Of a stretch of DNA of 51,583 nucleotides, positions 30,572-40,856 are shown in pieces (position 1 is the first letter of the stretch; each line of letters begins with the position of its first letter). This DNA is from an uncultured Eubacteriales bacterium. Lineage in GTDB: Bacteria; Bacillota; Clostridia; Oscillospirales; Oscillospiraceae. The stretch covers positions 1 to 51,583 of the forward strand of contig USGS01000005.1 in NCBI GenBank assembly GCA_900554275.1. The letters run 5' to 3'. The position numbers and the translations under genes are program-made. Under the pieces are notes generated by a model. That model was not told the DNA's origin. It was given only the letters and a program-made list of their open reading frames with translations, and ran no database searches.

Positions 30572-31558
30572 ATGATTTTAGCGGATAAGATCGTGTCCCT
30601 GCGGAAGAAGGCGGGATGGAGTCAGGAGGAGCTGGCGGAGCAGCTGGGCGTCACCCGGCAGTCCGTGTCCAAGTGGGAGGGCGCCCAGTCCGTTCCCGAT
30701 ATGGATAAGGTGGTGCAGATGAGCCGTCTGTTCGGCGTGACCACCGACTACCTGCTGAAGGACGAGATAGAGGAGCAGGCCGCTCTCGTGGAGGAGAGTC
30801 CCCTGCGCCGCGTGACCATGGGCCAGGCCGCCGACTACCTGGCCCGCCGGAGGGCCGCCGCACCCAAGGTGGCCTTCGCCGTGCTGCTGTGCATCGTCTC
30901 CCCGGTGACGTTGCTGCTGCTGGCCGCCATGAGCGAGGTGCAGCGCTTCCCTATCAGCGGAAACGCGGCGGCGGGCATCGGATTGTGTGTGATGCTGGTG
31001 ATGCTGGCTGTCGCGGTGAGCATTTTCCTGCGCGCCGACGCGGACGTGCGCGACTACCGCTTTTTAGAGGAAGAGCCCTTCGAGACGGAGTACGGCGTCA
31101 CCGGCATGGTGCGCCAGCGCCAGCGGGAGTACGCGGACACCCGCACCCGCTATACCACCATTGGCGCGGTGTTGTACGTGCTGGCGGCTGCGCCGCTGTT
31201 CGCCGCCGTCTGCATCGATGGCAGCGACCTGCTGTATGTGGGCGCGGTGGGCGTGCTGCTGGTGCTGGTAGGCATCGGATGCCTGTTTTTGGTCAGCGCC
31301 GGAGTATACAGCAGCGCCATGGAGCGGCTGCTGGAGGAGGGCGACTACGCCCGCGGGCAGAAGAAGCACCGCAGGGTGCTGGGTACGGTGTCCACGATCT
31401 ACTGGCTGGCGGCCACGGCGGTCTTCCTGATATACACCTACGGCCCGTCCGGCAACGGCCAGCCCCAGTACAGCTGGATCATCTGGGCGGTGGCCGGCGT
31501 GCTGTACGCCGCCGTGATGGGCGTGGTGCGCCTGCTCCTGCGGGGCAGGAAAGACTGA
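30572..31558 (+). CDS. Membrane-anchored XRE-family regulator
   Basis: 328 residues from the ATG at 30572, which follows GAAAGGAGAAG. Residues 1-65 are a Cro/C1-type HTH: LRKKAGWSQEELAEQLGVTR, QSVSKWEGAQSVPDMDKVVQ, LFGVTTDYLLKDE. From residue about 105 on there are six hydrophobic segments, for example VAFAVLLCIVSPVTLLLLAA, GIGLCVMLVMLAVAVSIFL and IIWAVAGVLYAAVMGVVRLL. A cytoplasmic DNA-binding head on a polytopic membrane domain suggests a one-component sensor of envelope state or a membrane-active compound. It precedes an ABC transporter pair by 43 bp and is the likely regulator of that operon. The signal is unknown. Confidence 0.88.
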   Translation: MILADKIVSLRKKAGWSQEELAEQLGVTRQSVSKWEGAQSVPDMDKVVQMSRLFGVTTDYLLKDEIEEQAALVEESPLRRVTMGQAADYLARRRAAAPKVAFAVLLCIVSPVTLLLLAAMSEVQRFPISGNAAAGIGLCVMLVMLAVAVSIFLRADADVRDYRFLEEEPFETEYGVTGMVRQRQREYADTRTRYTTIGAVLYVLAAAPLFAAVCIDGSDLLYVGAVGVLLVLVGIGCLFLVSAGVYSSAMERLLEEGDYARGQKKHRRVLGTVSTIYWLAATAVFLIYTYGPSGNGQPQYSWIIWAVAGVLYAAVMGVVRLLLRGRKD

Positions 31559-31601
31559 GATCCACCGCGTCTGACGCGGAGAGAGAAATAAGGAGGCAAC
31601 T

Positions 31602-32309
31602 ATGCTGAATATCCAACACCTGACCAAGACCTACGGCGACAAGAAGGCCGTGGATGACCTGACGCTGCACATCGCGCCGGGTGAGATCTACGGCTTCATC
31701 GGCCACAACGGCGCGGGCAAGACCACCACCCTGAAATGTGCGGTGGGCATCCTGCAATTCGATGCCGGCACGATCACCATCGACGGCACGGACCTCAAGG
31801 CCGACCCCCTGGCCTGCAAGCGGAAGCTGGCCTACATCCCGGACAACCCGGACCTGTACGACTATATGACCGGCATCAAGTACCTGAGCTTCATCGCCGA
31901 CGTGTTCGGCGTGGACGCCCAGACCCGCCAGGCCCGCATCCGCCAGTACGGCGACATCTTCGAGATCACCGGCGACCTGGCCCAGCCCATCGCCGCCTAT
32001 TCCCACGGCATGAAGCAGAAGCTGGCCATCATCGCCGCATGGCTGCACGACCCCAGGCTCATCATCATGGACGAGCCCTTCGTGGGCCTCGACCCCAAGG
32101 CCGCCCACACGCTCAAGGGCATGATGCGGCAGGTCTGCGACCGGGGCGGCGCCATCTTCTTCTCCACCCACGTGCTGGAGGTGGCGGAAAAGCTGTGCGA
32201 CAAGGTGGCCATCATCAAGGGCGGCAGGCTGATCCGCTCCGGCACGATGGAGGAGGTCAAGGGCGACGACTCGCTGGAGGAAGTGTTCCTGGAGCTGGAG
32301 GGCGAATGA
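31602..32309 (+). CDS. ABC transporter ATP-binding protein (exporter type)
   Basis: 235 residues. Walker A GHNGAGKTTTLK (about residues 33-44), Q-loop region GILQFDAGTI, signature YSHGMKQKLAI in place of LSGGQ, Walker B LIIMDEPFVGLDP and switch His in FFSTHVLEVAE. The YSxGMxQ-type signature is common in the ABC-2 exporters related to bacitracin/lantibiotic resistance and NatA. ATG follows AAGGAGG. It overlaps the permease gene by 4 bp (ATGA) and is downstream of the membrane-bound regulator. The substrate cannot be read from sequence. Confidence 0.95.
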   Translation: MLNIQHLTKTYGDKKAVDDLTLHIAPGEIYGFIGHNGAGKTTTLKCAVGILQFDAGTITIDGTDLKADPLACKRKLAYIPDNPDLYDYMTGIKYLSFIADVFGVDAQTRQARIRQYGDIFEITGDLAQPIAAYSHGMKQKLAIIAAWLHDPRLIIMDEPFVGLDPKAAHTLKGMMRQVCDRGGAIFFSTHVLEVAEKLCDKVAIIKGGRLIRSGTMEEVKGDDSLEEVFLELEGE

Positions 32310-33910
32310 TGGTCGGACTGTTGCTGAAAAAGCAGCTGACGGACATTTTCCGCGGCTACTTCTACGATGCGAAGAAGAACAGAATGCGGTCCAAAGCCGC
32401 CACCGTCGGCCTGATCGTCATGTACGTCCTGCTGATGGTGGGCCTGCTGGGCGGTATGTTCACCCTGCTCTCCCTGAGCATCTGCGGTGCGATGTACCAC
32501 AGCGGCCTGGGCTGGCTGTACTTCACCCTGTTCACCGTTTTGGGCCTGTTCATGGGCGTGTTCGGCAGCGTGTTCAACACCTTCGCCGGCCTGTACCAGG
32601 CCAAGGACAACGACCTGCTGCTGTCTCTGCCCATCCCCATCCGCGCCATTCTGGCCTCCCGTCTGCTGGGCGTATACCTCATGGGTCTGATGTTCTCCGG
32701 GGTCATTATGCTGCCCTGCGTCATCGTGTACTGGTTCGCGGCGGAGCTGTCCGCCGCCGCGGTCATCGGCGGGCTGGCGCTGATCCTGGCGGTGTCCCTG
32801 CTGGCGCTGGTGCTGTCCTGCCTGCTGGGCTGGGTGGTGGCCAAGCTCTACTCCAGGCTGAAGCATAAGAACCTCCTGACCACCCTGGTGGCGCTGGTGC
32901 TGTTCGGCGCGTACTATGCGGTGTGCTTCCGTGCCAGCGCCCTCATCGAGCGGCTGCTGGCCCACCTGGACCAGGTAGGTGCGGCGGTGCGGGGCGGTGC
33001 ATATCCCCTGTACCTCATGGGCCGCATGGGCCAGGGCGACTGGCTGGCCATCACCCTTGTGCTGGCGGTGACGGCGCTCCTGTGCTGGCTCACCTACCTG
33101 CTGCTCAGCCGGACGTTCCTCACCATCGCCACGGCGAAGACCAGCGAGACAAAAAAAGCGTACAAAGAGGGGAAAGCGGCCCTCCGGAGCATCCCGGCGG
33201 CGCTGCTGTCCAAGGAGCTGGGCCGCCTCACCTCCAGCCCCAACTATATGCTCAACTGCGGCCTGGGCACGGTGATGCTGCCGCTGCTGGGCGTGGTGCT
33301 GCTCATCAAGCGCGGCGACCTGCTGCCCCTGCTGTCTCAGGCGCTCGGGGCGCGTGCGCCGGACATAACGGCGGTGTTGCTGTGCGCGGCGCTGTGTTTG
33401 GTGGGGGCGATGAACGACATGACCTCCTCCTCCGTGTCGCTGGAGGGCAAGTGCCTGTGGCAGGCACAGTCCCTGCCGGTGAAGCCCTGGCAGGTGCTGC
33501 GGGCCAAGCTGCTGGTGCAGGTTCTGATCACCGGCGTGCCCATGCTGCTGGCCTCGGTGTGCGTAGTACTGGCCGTCCGGCCCGGGCTGCCCGCCGCCGT
33601 GCTGCTGGCGGTGATGCCCCAGGTGTTCGTGTGGCTGTCCGCCGCCTTCGGGCTGACGATGGATCTCAAGCGTCCCAACCTGACCTGGACCAACGAGATC
33701 ACCGTCATCAAGCAGCGGCTCACGGTGCTGCTGGCCATGCTGGGCGGCTGGGTCTACGCCGTGGTCATCGGCCTTCTGTACCTGCTGGTGCTGCCGAGCT
33801 GGAGCGCCGCGTGGTATCTGCTGGCCTGCACGGTGCTGACGGCATTGCTGACGGCGCTGCTGCTGCGCTGGCTGCGGACAAGGGGCGCGGCCATCTTCGC
33901 CGCCCTGTAA
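32306..33910 (+). CDS. ABC transporter permease (ABC-2-like exporter)
   Basis: 534 residues from the ATG at 32306 (a second ATG at 32309 is equally possible); the longer in-frame stretch upstream is the shadow of the ATPase gene. A short cytoplasmic start LLKKQLTDIFRGYFYDAKKN is followed by many hydrophobic segments in two groups (about residues 30-210 and 290-530) separated by a charged stretch (AKTSETKKAYKEGKAALRS) at about residues 270-290. LYQAKDNDLLLSLPIPIRAI resembles a block seen in large ABC-2 permeases of Firmicutes. It pairs with the preceding ATPase. The transported compound is unknown. Confidence 0.88.
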   Translation: MMVGLLLKKQLTDIFRGYFYDAKKNRMRSKAATVGLIVMYVLLMVGLLGGMFTLLSLSICGAMYHSGLGWLYFTLFTVLGLFMGVFGSVFNTFAGLYQAKDNDLLLSLPIPIRAILASRLLGVYLMGLMFSGVIMLPCVIVYWFAAELSAAAVIGGLALILAVSLLALVLSCLLGWVVAKLYSRLKHKNLLTTLVALVLFGAYYAVCFRASALIERLLAHLDQVGAAVRGGAYPLYLMGRMGQGDWLAITLVLAVTALLCWLTYLLLSRTFLTIATAKTSETKKAYKEGKAALRSIPAALLSKELGRLTSSPNYMLNCGLGTVMLPLLGVVLLIKRGDLLPLLSQALGARAPDITAVLLCAALCLVGAMNDMTSSSVSLEGKCLWQAQSLPVKPWQVLRAKLLVQVLITGVPMLLASVCVVLAVRPGLPAAVLLAVMPQVFVWLSAAFGLTMDLKRPNLTWTNEITVIKQRLTVLLAMLGGWVYAVVIGLLYLLVLPSWSAAWYLLACTVLTALLTALLLRWLRTRGAAIFAAL

Positions 33911-33927
33911 CGGATAAAAGGATAGAC

Positions 33928-33955
33928 GGCGGCCGTTTCTTTGGAAGCGGCCGCC
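33928..33955 (+). terminator. Hairpin after the ABC permease gene
   Basis: GGCGGCCG (33928-33935) pairs with CGGCCGCC (33948-33955), with extra pairing TTTC/GGAA inside. The downstream tail CTTCTCCCATTTTG is only moderately U-rich. Confidence 0.65.
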
Positions 33956-33974
33956 CTTCTCCCATTTTGTCCCC

Positions 33975-34002
33975 TTTACAAACGTCCGATTTTTGTTATA
34001 AT
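33975..34002 (+). promoter_or_regulatory. Promoter of prfB
   Basis: TTTACA (33975-33980), 16 bases, TATAAT (33997-34002) preceded by TGT as an extended -10. Confidence 0.88.
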
Positions 34003-34044
34003 GGTAGGGCTAAGGAATTTTACAGGCATAAGGAGATATGATAT

Positions 34045-35169
34045 ATGGCCGTTATTGAGTACGACGAATATAAGCAGAGGCTGCTGGCCCTGGAGCCCAC
34101 CCTGGGTGAGCTGGAGAAGGCCCTGGGCATCCCCAAGGCCCGCGAGGAGCTGGCCGAGCTGCAAAAGGAGACGGAGCAGGAGGGCTTTTGGAACGATCTG
34201 GAGCGCAGCCAGCAGGTCAGCCGTCAGGTGAAGCGCCTGGAGAATAAGATCAAGAAGCACGACAAGCTGGTGTCCGAGTGGGAGGACACCCTGACCCTGT
34301 GCGAAATGGCACAGGAGGAGGACGACCCCTCCCAGCTGGACGACGTGGTGGAGGGCTACAACACGCTGGAAAAGGAGATCAGCGAGCGCCGTCTGGCCGC
34401 CCTGCTCTCCGGCGAGTACGACGGCAACAACGCCATCCTCACCTTCCACGCCGGTGCCGGCGGTACGGAGGCCCAGGACTGGACGGAGATGCTCTACCGT
34501 ATGTATACCCGCTGGGCCGAGCGCCACGGCTACACCTACCAGCTCATGGACTACGAGGCCGGCGACGAGGCGGGCATCAAGTCCGCCACCATCCTCATCG
34601 AGGGTGAGAATGCCTACGGCTACCTCAAGAGTGAGAACGGTGTCCACCGTCTCGTCCGCGTCAGCCCCTTCGACGCCAACGCCCGCCGTCAGACCAGCTT
34701 CGCCGCCCTGGAGGTCATGCCCGAGCTGGACGATGACAGCGAGATCGAGATCCGGCCCGAGGACATCGAGATGCAGGCCTGCCGTTCCTCCGGCGCAGGC
34801 GGCCAGCACATCAACAAGACCTCCTCCGCCGTCCGCCTGACCCACCTGCCCACCGGCATTGTGGTGTTCTGCCAGACGGAGCGCAGCCAGTTTCAGAACC
34901 GCGACAACGCCATGAAGATGCTGCGTGCCAAGCTGGCGGAGCTGAAGCTCCAGCAGCACGCGGAGAAGATCAGCGACCTGAAGGGCGTTCAGATGAAGAT
35001 CGAGTGGGGCAGCCAGATCCGCTCCTACGTGTTCATGCCCTACACCCTGGCCAAGGACACCCGCACCGGCTACGAGATGGGCAACATCCAGGCGGTGATG
35101 GACGGCGACATCGACGGCTTCATCAACGCCTACCTGACCGCCGCCGCCAACGGCGAGATCAAGAAATAA
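34045..35169 (+). CDS. prfB: Peptide chain release factor 2
   Basis: 374 residues in one uninterrupted frame. The RF2-specific stop-codon reader SPF is in VRVSPFDANARRQTSF, and the catalytic GGQ is in SSGAGGQHINKTSSAVRLTH. RF2 reads UGA and UAA. The programmed +1 frameshift found near codon 26 of most prfB genes is absent: the region ELEKALGIPKAREEL is continuous with no in-frame stop, so autoregulation by UGA readthrough is lost. ATG follows AAGGAG at 10 bases. Monocistronic between its own promoter and terminator. Confidence 0.97.
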   Translation: MAVIEYDEYKQRLLALEPTLGELEKALGIPKAREELAELQKETEQEGFWNDLERSQQVSRQVKRLENKIKKHDKLVSEWEDTLTLCEMAQEEDDPSQLDDVVEGYNTLEKEISERRLAALLSGEYDGNNAILTFHAGAGGTEAQDWTEMLYRMYTRWAERHGYTYQLMDYEAGDEAGIKSATILIEGENAYGYLKSENGVHRLVRVSPFDANARRQTSFAALEVMPELDDDSEIEIRPEDIEMQACRSSGAGGQHINKTSSAVRLTHLPTGIVVFCQTERSQFQNRDNAMKMLRAKLAELKLQQHAEKISDLKGVQMKIEWGSQIRSYVFMPYTLAKDTRTGYEMGNIQAVMDGDIDGFINAYLTAAANGEIKK

Positions 35170-35189
35170 GAAATACGAAGCAGAACGCA

Positions 35190-35220
35190 AACAGGGCGTC
35201 CCCACCGGGGACGCCCTGTT
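35190..35220. terminator. Bidirectional terminator between prfB and ribF
   Basis: A perfect 14-bp stem AACAGGGCGTCCCC / GGGGACGCCCTGTT (35190-35203 and 35207-35220) around loop ACC, adjacent to both stop codons. Confidence 0.92.
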
Positions 35221-35221
35221 C

Positions 35222-36121
35222 TTATTTCTCCGCGAAGTACGATTCCGTCTCCGCCACATTCCGCAGTATCTCCTGCCGCAGCGCCTCCAGCGACGGGAAC
35301 TTCACCTCACCCCGCAGCCGCCTGTGGAAATCCAGCCGCACCGTTTGTCCGTACAGGTCGCCGTCGAAGCCCAGCAGATACGTCTCCACCGACACGGTGT
35401 CCCCGTCGGTGACGGTGGGCCGTGTCCCCACGTTGGTCACGCCGGGGCAGCTCCGCCCGTCCGGCAGAAACGCCCGGGTGATGTATACGCCCCTGGCCGG
35501 CGTCAGCACATGGGCCGGCACGGCCAGGTTCACCGTGGGGATGCCGATGGTGCGGCCCAGCCGCTTGCCGTGCTGTACCGTCTGGCTCAGGCAGTGGGGA
35601 TGGCCCAAAAACAGCGCCGCCCGCTCCATGTCGCCCTGCTCCACCAGCGTGCGGATGTAGGTGGAGCTGACGGTGATGCCCTCGATCTCCACCTCGGGGA
35701 TGATGTCGCAGCCCAGCCCCAGCTCCGCGCATTTCTCCCGCAGCCGCTCCACCGTGCCCTCGTTTCTGTGGCCAAAGCGGTGGTCGTGGCCGGCCACGAA
35801 ATGCACTGCACCGTAGTCCCGGACGAGCATCTGAATATAATCCTCCCAGCCCATGGTCATCATGGCCTGATCGAAGCGGGCGAAGATGACCCGCTCAATG
35901 CCGTACACCCGTCGGATGATGTCCCGCCGGTCGTCGTTGGAGTTGAGCAGCGGCACCGGCGTCCCAGTGACAAATTCTCGGGGTGAGCGGTCGAAGGTGA
36001 ACACCGCCGGCACAGCACCCAATTCTCCGGCCCGCTCCGCCGCCTTTCGCAGCAGCGCGCCGTGTCCCCGGTGTACCCCGTCGAAAAACCCCAACGCGAT
36101 CACAGTTTTTTCAACTTTCAT
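35222..36121 (-). CDS. ribF: Bifunctional riboflavin kinase / FAD synthetase
   Basis: 299 residues from the ATG at 36121 (AAAGGA upstream, spacing rather long); a further in-frame extension would overlap truB and lacks a ribosome site. The N-terminal FMN adenylyltransferase domain begins ALGFFDGVHRGHGALL with the nucleotidyl-transferase HxGH-like motif, followed by ISSTYIR-type block VSSTYIRTLVEQGDME. The C-terminal riboflavin kinase domain has IGIPTVNLAVP, PARGVYITRAF, PGVTNVGTRPTV and VETYLLGFDGDLYG. Together they convert riboflavin to FMN and FAD. Last gene of the rimP-nusA-infB operon, a position conserved in Firmicutes. Confidence 0.96.
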   Translation of the reverse strand: MKVEKTVIALGFFDGVHRGHGALLRKAAERAGELGAVPAVFTFDRSPREFVTGTPVPLLNSNDDRRDIIRRVYGIERVIFARFDQAMMTMGWEDYIQMLVRDYGAVHFVAGHDHRFGHRNEGTVERLREKCAELGLGCDIIPEVEIEGITVSSTYIRTLVEQGDMERAALFLGHPHCLSQTVQHGKRLGRTIGIPTVNLAVPAHVLTPARGVYITRAFLPDGRSCPGVTNVGTRPTVTDGDTVSVETYLLGFDGDLYGQTVRLDFHRRLRGEVKFPSLEALRQEILRNVAETESYFAEK

Positions 36122-36185
36122 AGAAGAAAATTCCTTTGTAGTTACAAGATGATTCGAAAGAAATTCAAGGTAATTCCACGTTTTT

Positions 36186-37052
36186 TCAAGCACCGAAGAA
36201 GTTTTTCTGGGAAATAAGCAGCCCGTTTTTCCAGTTGCTCAGGCACAGGAACTGCCCGTTCAGGCCGTACACCCGATACAGTCCCTCCGCCAGCCCCTCC
36301 GCGGGGATGGGATTGCCGCAGCGGCAGGCCCGGTCTGCTTTTTCCGTCGTCAGCCGGTGCGCCGGGTACTGCCGGAACAGGGAATCCGTAGGCGCGAGAA
36401 GGCTTTCGCCCCTCTGCTGCACCTCCTCCAGCGTGTGGCTCTCCGCCAAGGTGAACCCGGCAGCCATGGTCCGCCGCAGGGAGCTCATGCACCCGCCGCA
36501 GCCCAGCGCCTGTCCGATGTCGTGGCACAGCGTCCGCACGTATGTCCCCTTGGAGCAGCGTACCCGCAGCGTCCAGTCTCCGTCGTCGGTCTGCTCCAAC
36601 AATTCCAGCTCGAAAATGGTGATATTTCTGGCGGAACGCTGGATTTCCGCACCTTTCCGGGCTAATTCGTACAGCTTCTGCCCATTGATCTTGATGGCGG
36701 AATACATGGGCGGTATCTGCTGGATCTCCCCGGTGAACCGGGGCAGCACTGCCTCCAGCGCTTCCCGGCTGACGGAGGTCTCCCGCCGCTCCAGCACGTT
36801 CCCGCTGGTGTCCTGCGTGTCGGTGGTCACGCCCAGCCGCAGCCCGGCGATGTATTCCTTGTCGCCGTTTTCCGCAAAGCTCACCGCCTTGGTGGCGCTG
36901 CCCACGAACACCGGCAGCACGCCGGTGGCCATAGGGTCTAATGTCCCGGCGTGGCCCACCTTTTTCGTTTTCAAAATGCCCCGCAGCTTCGCGCACACGT
37001 CCATGCTGGTCCAGCCGGCGGGCTTGTCCATGATGATGATCCCGTCCGCCAT
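36186..37052 (-). CDS. truB: tRNA pseudouridine-55 synthase
   Basis: 288 residues. N-terminal IIIMDKPAGWTSMDVCAKLR and the catalytic motif KVGHAGTLDPMATGVLPVFV, where the Asp in GTLDP is the nucleophile, are diagnostic. PMYSAIKINGQKLYELARKG and RVRCSKGTYVRTLCHDIGQA follow in the family order. The C-terminal part is a divergent PUA-like domain. It makes pseudouridine 55 in the T-loop of all elongator tRNAs. It starts 3 bp after nrnA and is followed by ribF. Confidence 0.97.
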   Translation of the reverse strand: MADGIIIMDKPAGWTSMDVCAKLRGILKTKKVGHAGTLDPMATGVLPVFVGSATKAVSFAENGDKEYIAGLRLGVTTDTQDTSGNVLERRETSVSREALEAVLPRFTGEIQQIPPMYSAIKINGQKLYELARKGAEIQRSARNITIFELELLEQTDDGDWTLRVRCSKGTYVRTLCHDIGQALGCGGCMSSLRRTMAAGFTLAESHTLEEVQQRGESLLAPTDSLFRQYPAHRLTTEKADRACRCGNPIPAEGLAEGLYRVYGLNGQFLCLSNWKNGLLISQKNFFGA

Positions 37053-37055
37053 GGC

Positions 37056-38009
37056 TCACCCCACCACGGCCCGGTAGGCCTTTAATACCAAGGCTTTCGC
37101 GTCCTTTAGCGTGCCGTCCACCGTTGCGCCGGCCGCCGCCTTGTGACCGCCGCCGCCCAGCCTTTGGCACACGGCGCAGGCATCCACCCGCGGCCCGGTG
37201 CGCAGGGACAGCTTCACCTTCCCGGGCTTCAGCTCCCGCAGCGTAATGCCGCAGTCCGTGCCCTCCACCAGCGCCGCCAGACTGCTCAGCTCCTCAATGT
37301 CCGCCTCGGTGGCGTGCAGCTCCTGCCGCAGGGACAGAGGGATGGACATGACCACCACCCGGTCGCCGTCGTACAGCTCCATGCCGGCCACCATCCGGGC
37401 CTCCATGGCCAGCCGCGTCTTGCTCTTGGTGCGGAACAGCGCCTTGTTCACCGGGCCGACGTCGATGCCCGTTTCCAGCAGCGCTGCGGCGATGCGGTGG
37501 GTGTCCGCCGTGGTGTTGGTGTAGACGAAGCACCCTGTGTCCGTGGAAATGGCCACATACAGCGCCATAGCGATGGCGGGCGTCACCGCCGTCAGCGCCC
37601 GGATGATGTGATAGATGATCTCTCCGCAGGCGGCGGCCTCCGCGTCCAGACACGTCTCCGCCGCGAAAAATGCCTGTGAGCCGTGGTGATCGATGGCCAG
37701 CTCGATGCGGTTCGTGTAGGGTGCCGCGTTGTCCGGCAGCAGGTTCAGCGCCGCGATGTCGGTGGAGACGATATGCGCCGGCGCAAAGTCCTCCGGCGCC
37801 CAGTAGGGCGCGGCGTAAGGTGCATAGGTGTCGGTGATCTCCGGGTTATACAGCAGGTACGCCGTCTTGCCCATGTCCCGCAGCGCCTGACACAGCGCGG
37901 CGGCCGAGCCGATGGTGTCGCCGTCAGGCCGCACGTGGGTCAGCAGCAGCACGTTGTCCATCTGCCGCAGCCGTGTTGCCGCCTCCTGTACCGTCAAGTG
38001 CCCGCTCAT
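37056..38009 (-). CDS. nrnA: DHH-family oligoribonuclease / pAp phosphatase (NrnA-like)
   Basis: 317 residues. DHH motifs I-III are present: LLLTHVRPDGDTIGSAAALC, HIVSTDIAALNLL, LAIDHHGSQAFF, and AISTDTGCFVYTNTTADTHR. The DHHA1 domain ends with GGGGHKAAAGATV. NrnA degrades short RNA oligonucleotides and dephosphorylates pAp; some clostridial members act on cyclic-di-AMP-derived pApA. ATGA overlap of 4 bp with rbfA. Position between rbfA and truB is the standard Firmicute order. Confidence 0.95.
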   Translation of the reverse strand: MSGHLTVQEAATRLRQMDNVLLLTHVRPDGDTIGSAAALCQALRDMGKTAYLLYNPEITDTYAPYAAPYWAPEDFAPAHIVSTDIAALNLLPDNAAPYTNRIELAIDHHGSQAFFAAETCLDAEAAACGEIIYHIIRALTAVTPAIAMALYVAISTDTGCFVYTNTTADTHRIAAALLETGIDVGPVNKALFRTKSKTRLAMEARMVAGMELYDGDRVVVMSIPLSLRQELHATEADIEELSSLAALVEGTDCGITLRELKPGKVKLSLRTGPRVDACAVCQRLGGGGHKAAAGATVDGTLKDAKALVLKAYRAVVG

Positions 38010-38392
38010 TCCCGGTCCTCCGGCAGCACGATGTCCGCGTTGGCGGGATTGGCGGGCTTCACGTGGTTCAGAAGATCCAGGATATGCGCGCCGTGGGCGA
38101 TGGAGTCGTCCATAAAGAATTGCAGCTCCGGCGTGTACCGCAGGTCGATGGCCTGCCCCAGCTGGTGGCGCAGGTAGCCGGACGCGGACTTCAGCCCCTT
38201 CAGCAGCGCCTTTTCGTCGTCACAGTTCAGCGCACTGATGTAGACCCGGGCGTAGCGCAGGTCGCTGGTGGTGTCCACATGGGTGATGGTGAGCATCCCC
38301 TCGGATACACGGGGGTCTTTTACCGTCCGCAGCAGGGCGCTGAGCTCCTTGCGGATCTCCTCGTTGATGCGGCCAATGCGGTTGGATGCCAT
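38006..38392 (-). CDS. rbfA: Ribosome-binding factor A
   Basis: 128 residues. The start ASNRIGRINEEIRKELSALL and VSEGMLTITHVDTTSDLRYA, then YVSI-type block ARVYISALNCDDEKALLKGL and LRYTPELQFFMDDSI are typical of the KH-like RbfA fold. It acts in late maturation of the 30S subunit, near the 5' end of 16S rRNA, and in cold adaptation. ATG follows AAAGGAG. It sits just after a terminator-like hairpin that separates it from infB. Confidence 0.96.
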   Translation of the reverse strand: MASNRIGRINEEIRKELSALLRTVKDPRVSEGMLTITHVDTTSDLRYARVYISALNCDDEKALLKGLKSASGYLRHQLGQAIDLRYTPELQFFMDDSIAHGAHILDLLNHVKPANPANADIVLPEDRE

Positions 38393-38410
38393 AATACATC
38401 GCTCCTTTCC

Positions 38411-38445
38411 TAAGAAAAGCGGGGCGGGCGTTGCGCCCGCCCCGC
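38411..38445 (-). terminator. Intra-operon terminator between infB and rbfA
   Basis: On the minus strand a perfect 12-bp G+C stem GCGGGGCGGGCG / CGCCCGCCCCGC (arms 38434-38445 and 38419-38430) with loop CAA is followed by TTTTCTTA. It should reduce transcription of rbfA-nrnA-truB-ribF relative to infB. Confidence 0.88.
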
Positions 38446-38450
38446 AGGTA

Positions 38451-40799
<2,349 letters not shown>

Positions 40800-40856
40800 A
40801 CAAAGCCACCTCCATCTTAGTGATCGCGCCGCAGACGGCGCGCCGTGTTTCCTGTT

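Noticed and set aside
31736..32305. Long N-terminal extension of the ABC permease frame
   Set aside because: It overlaps the ATPase gene and reads as a Gly/Arg/Pro-rich shadow; the permease starts at the ATGA overlap at 32306.
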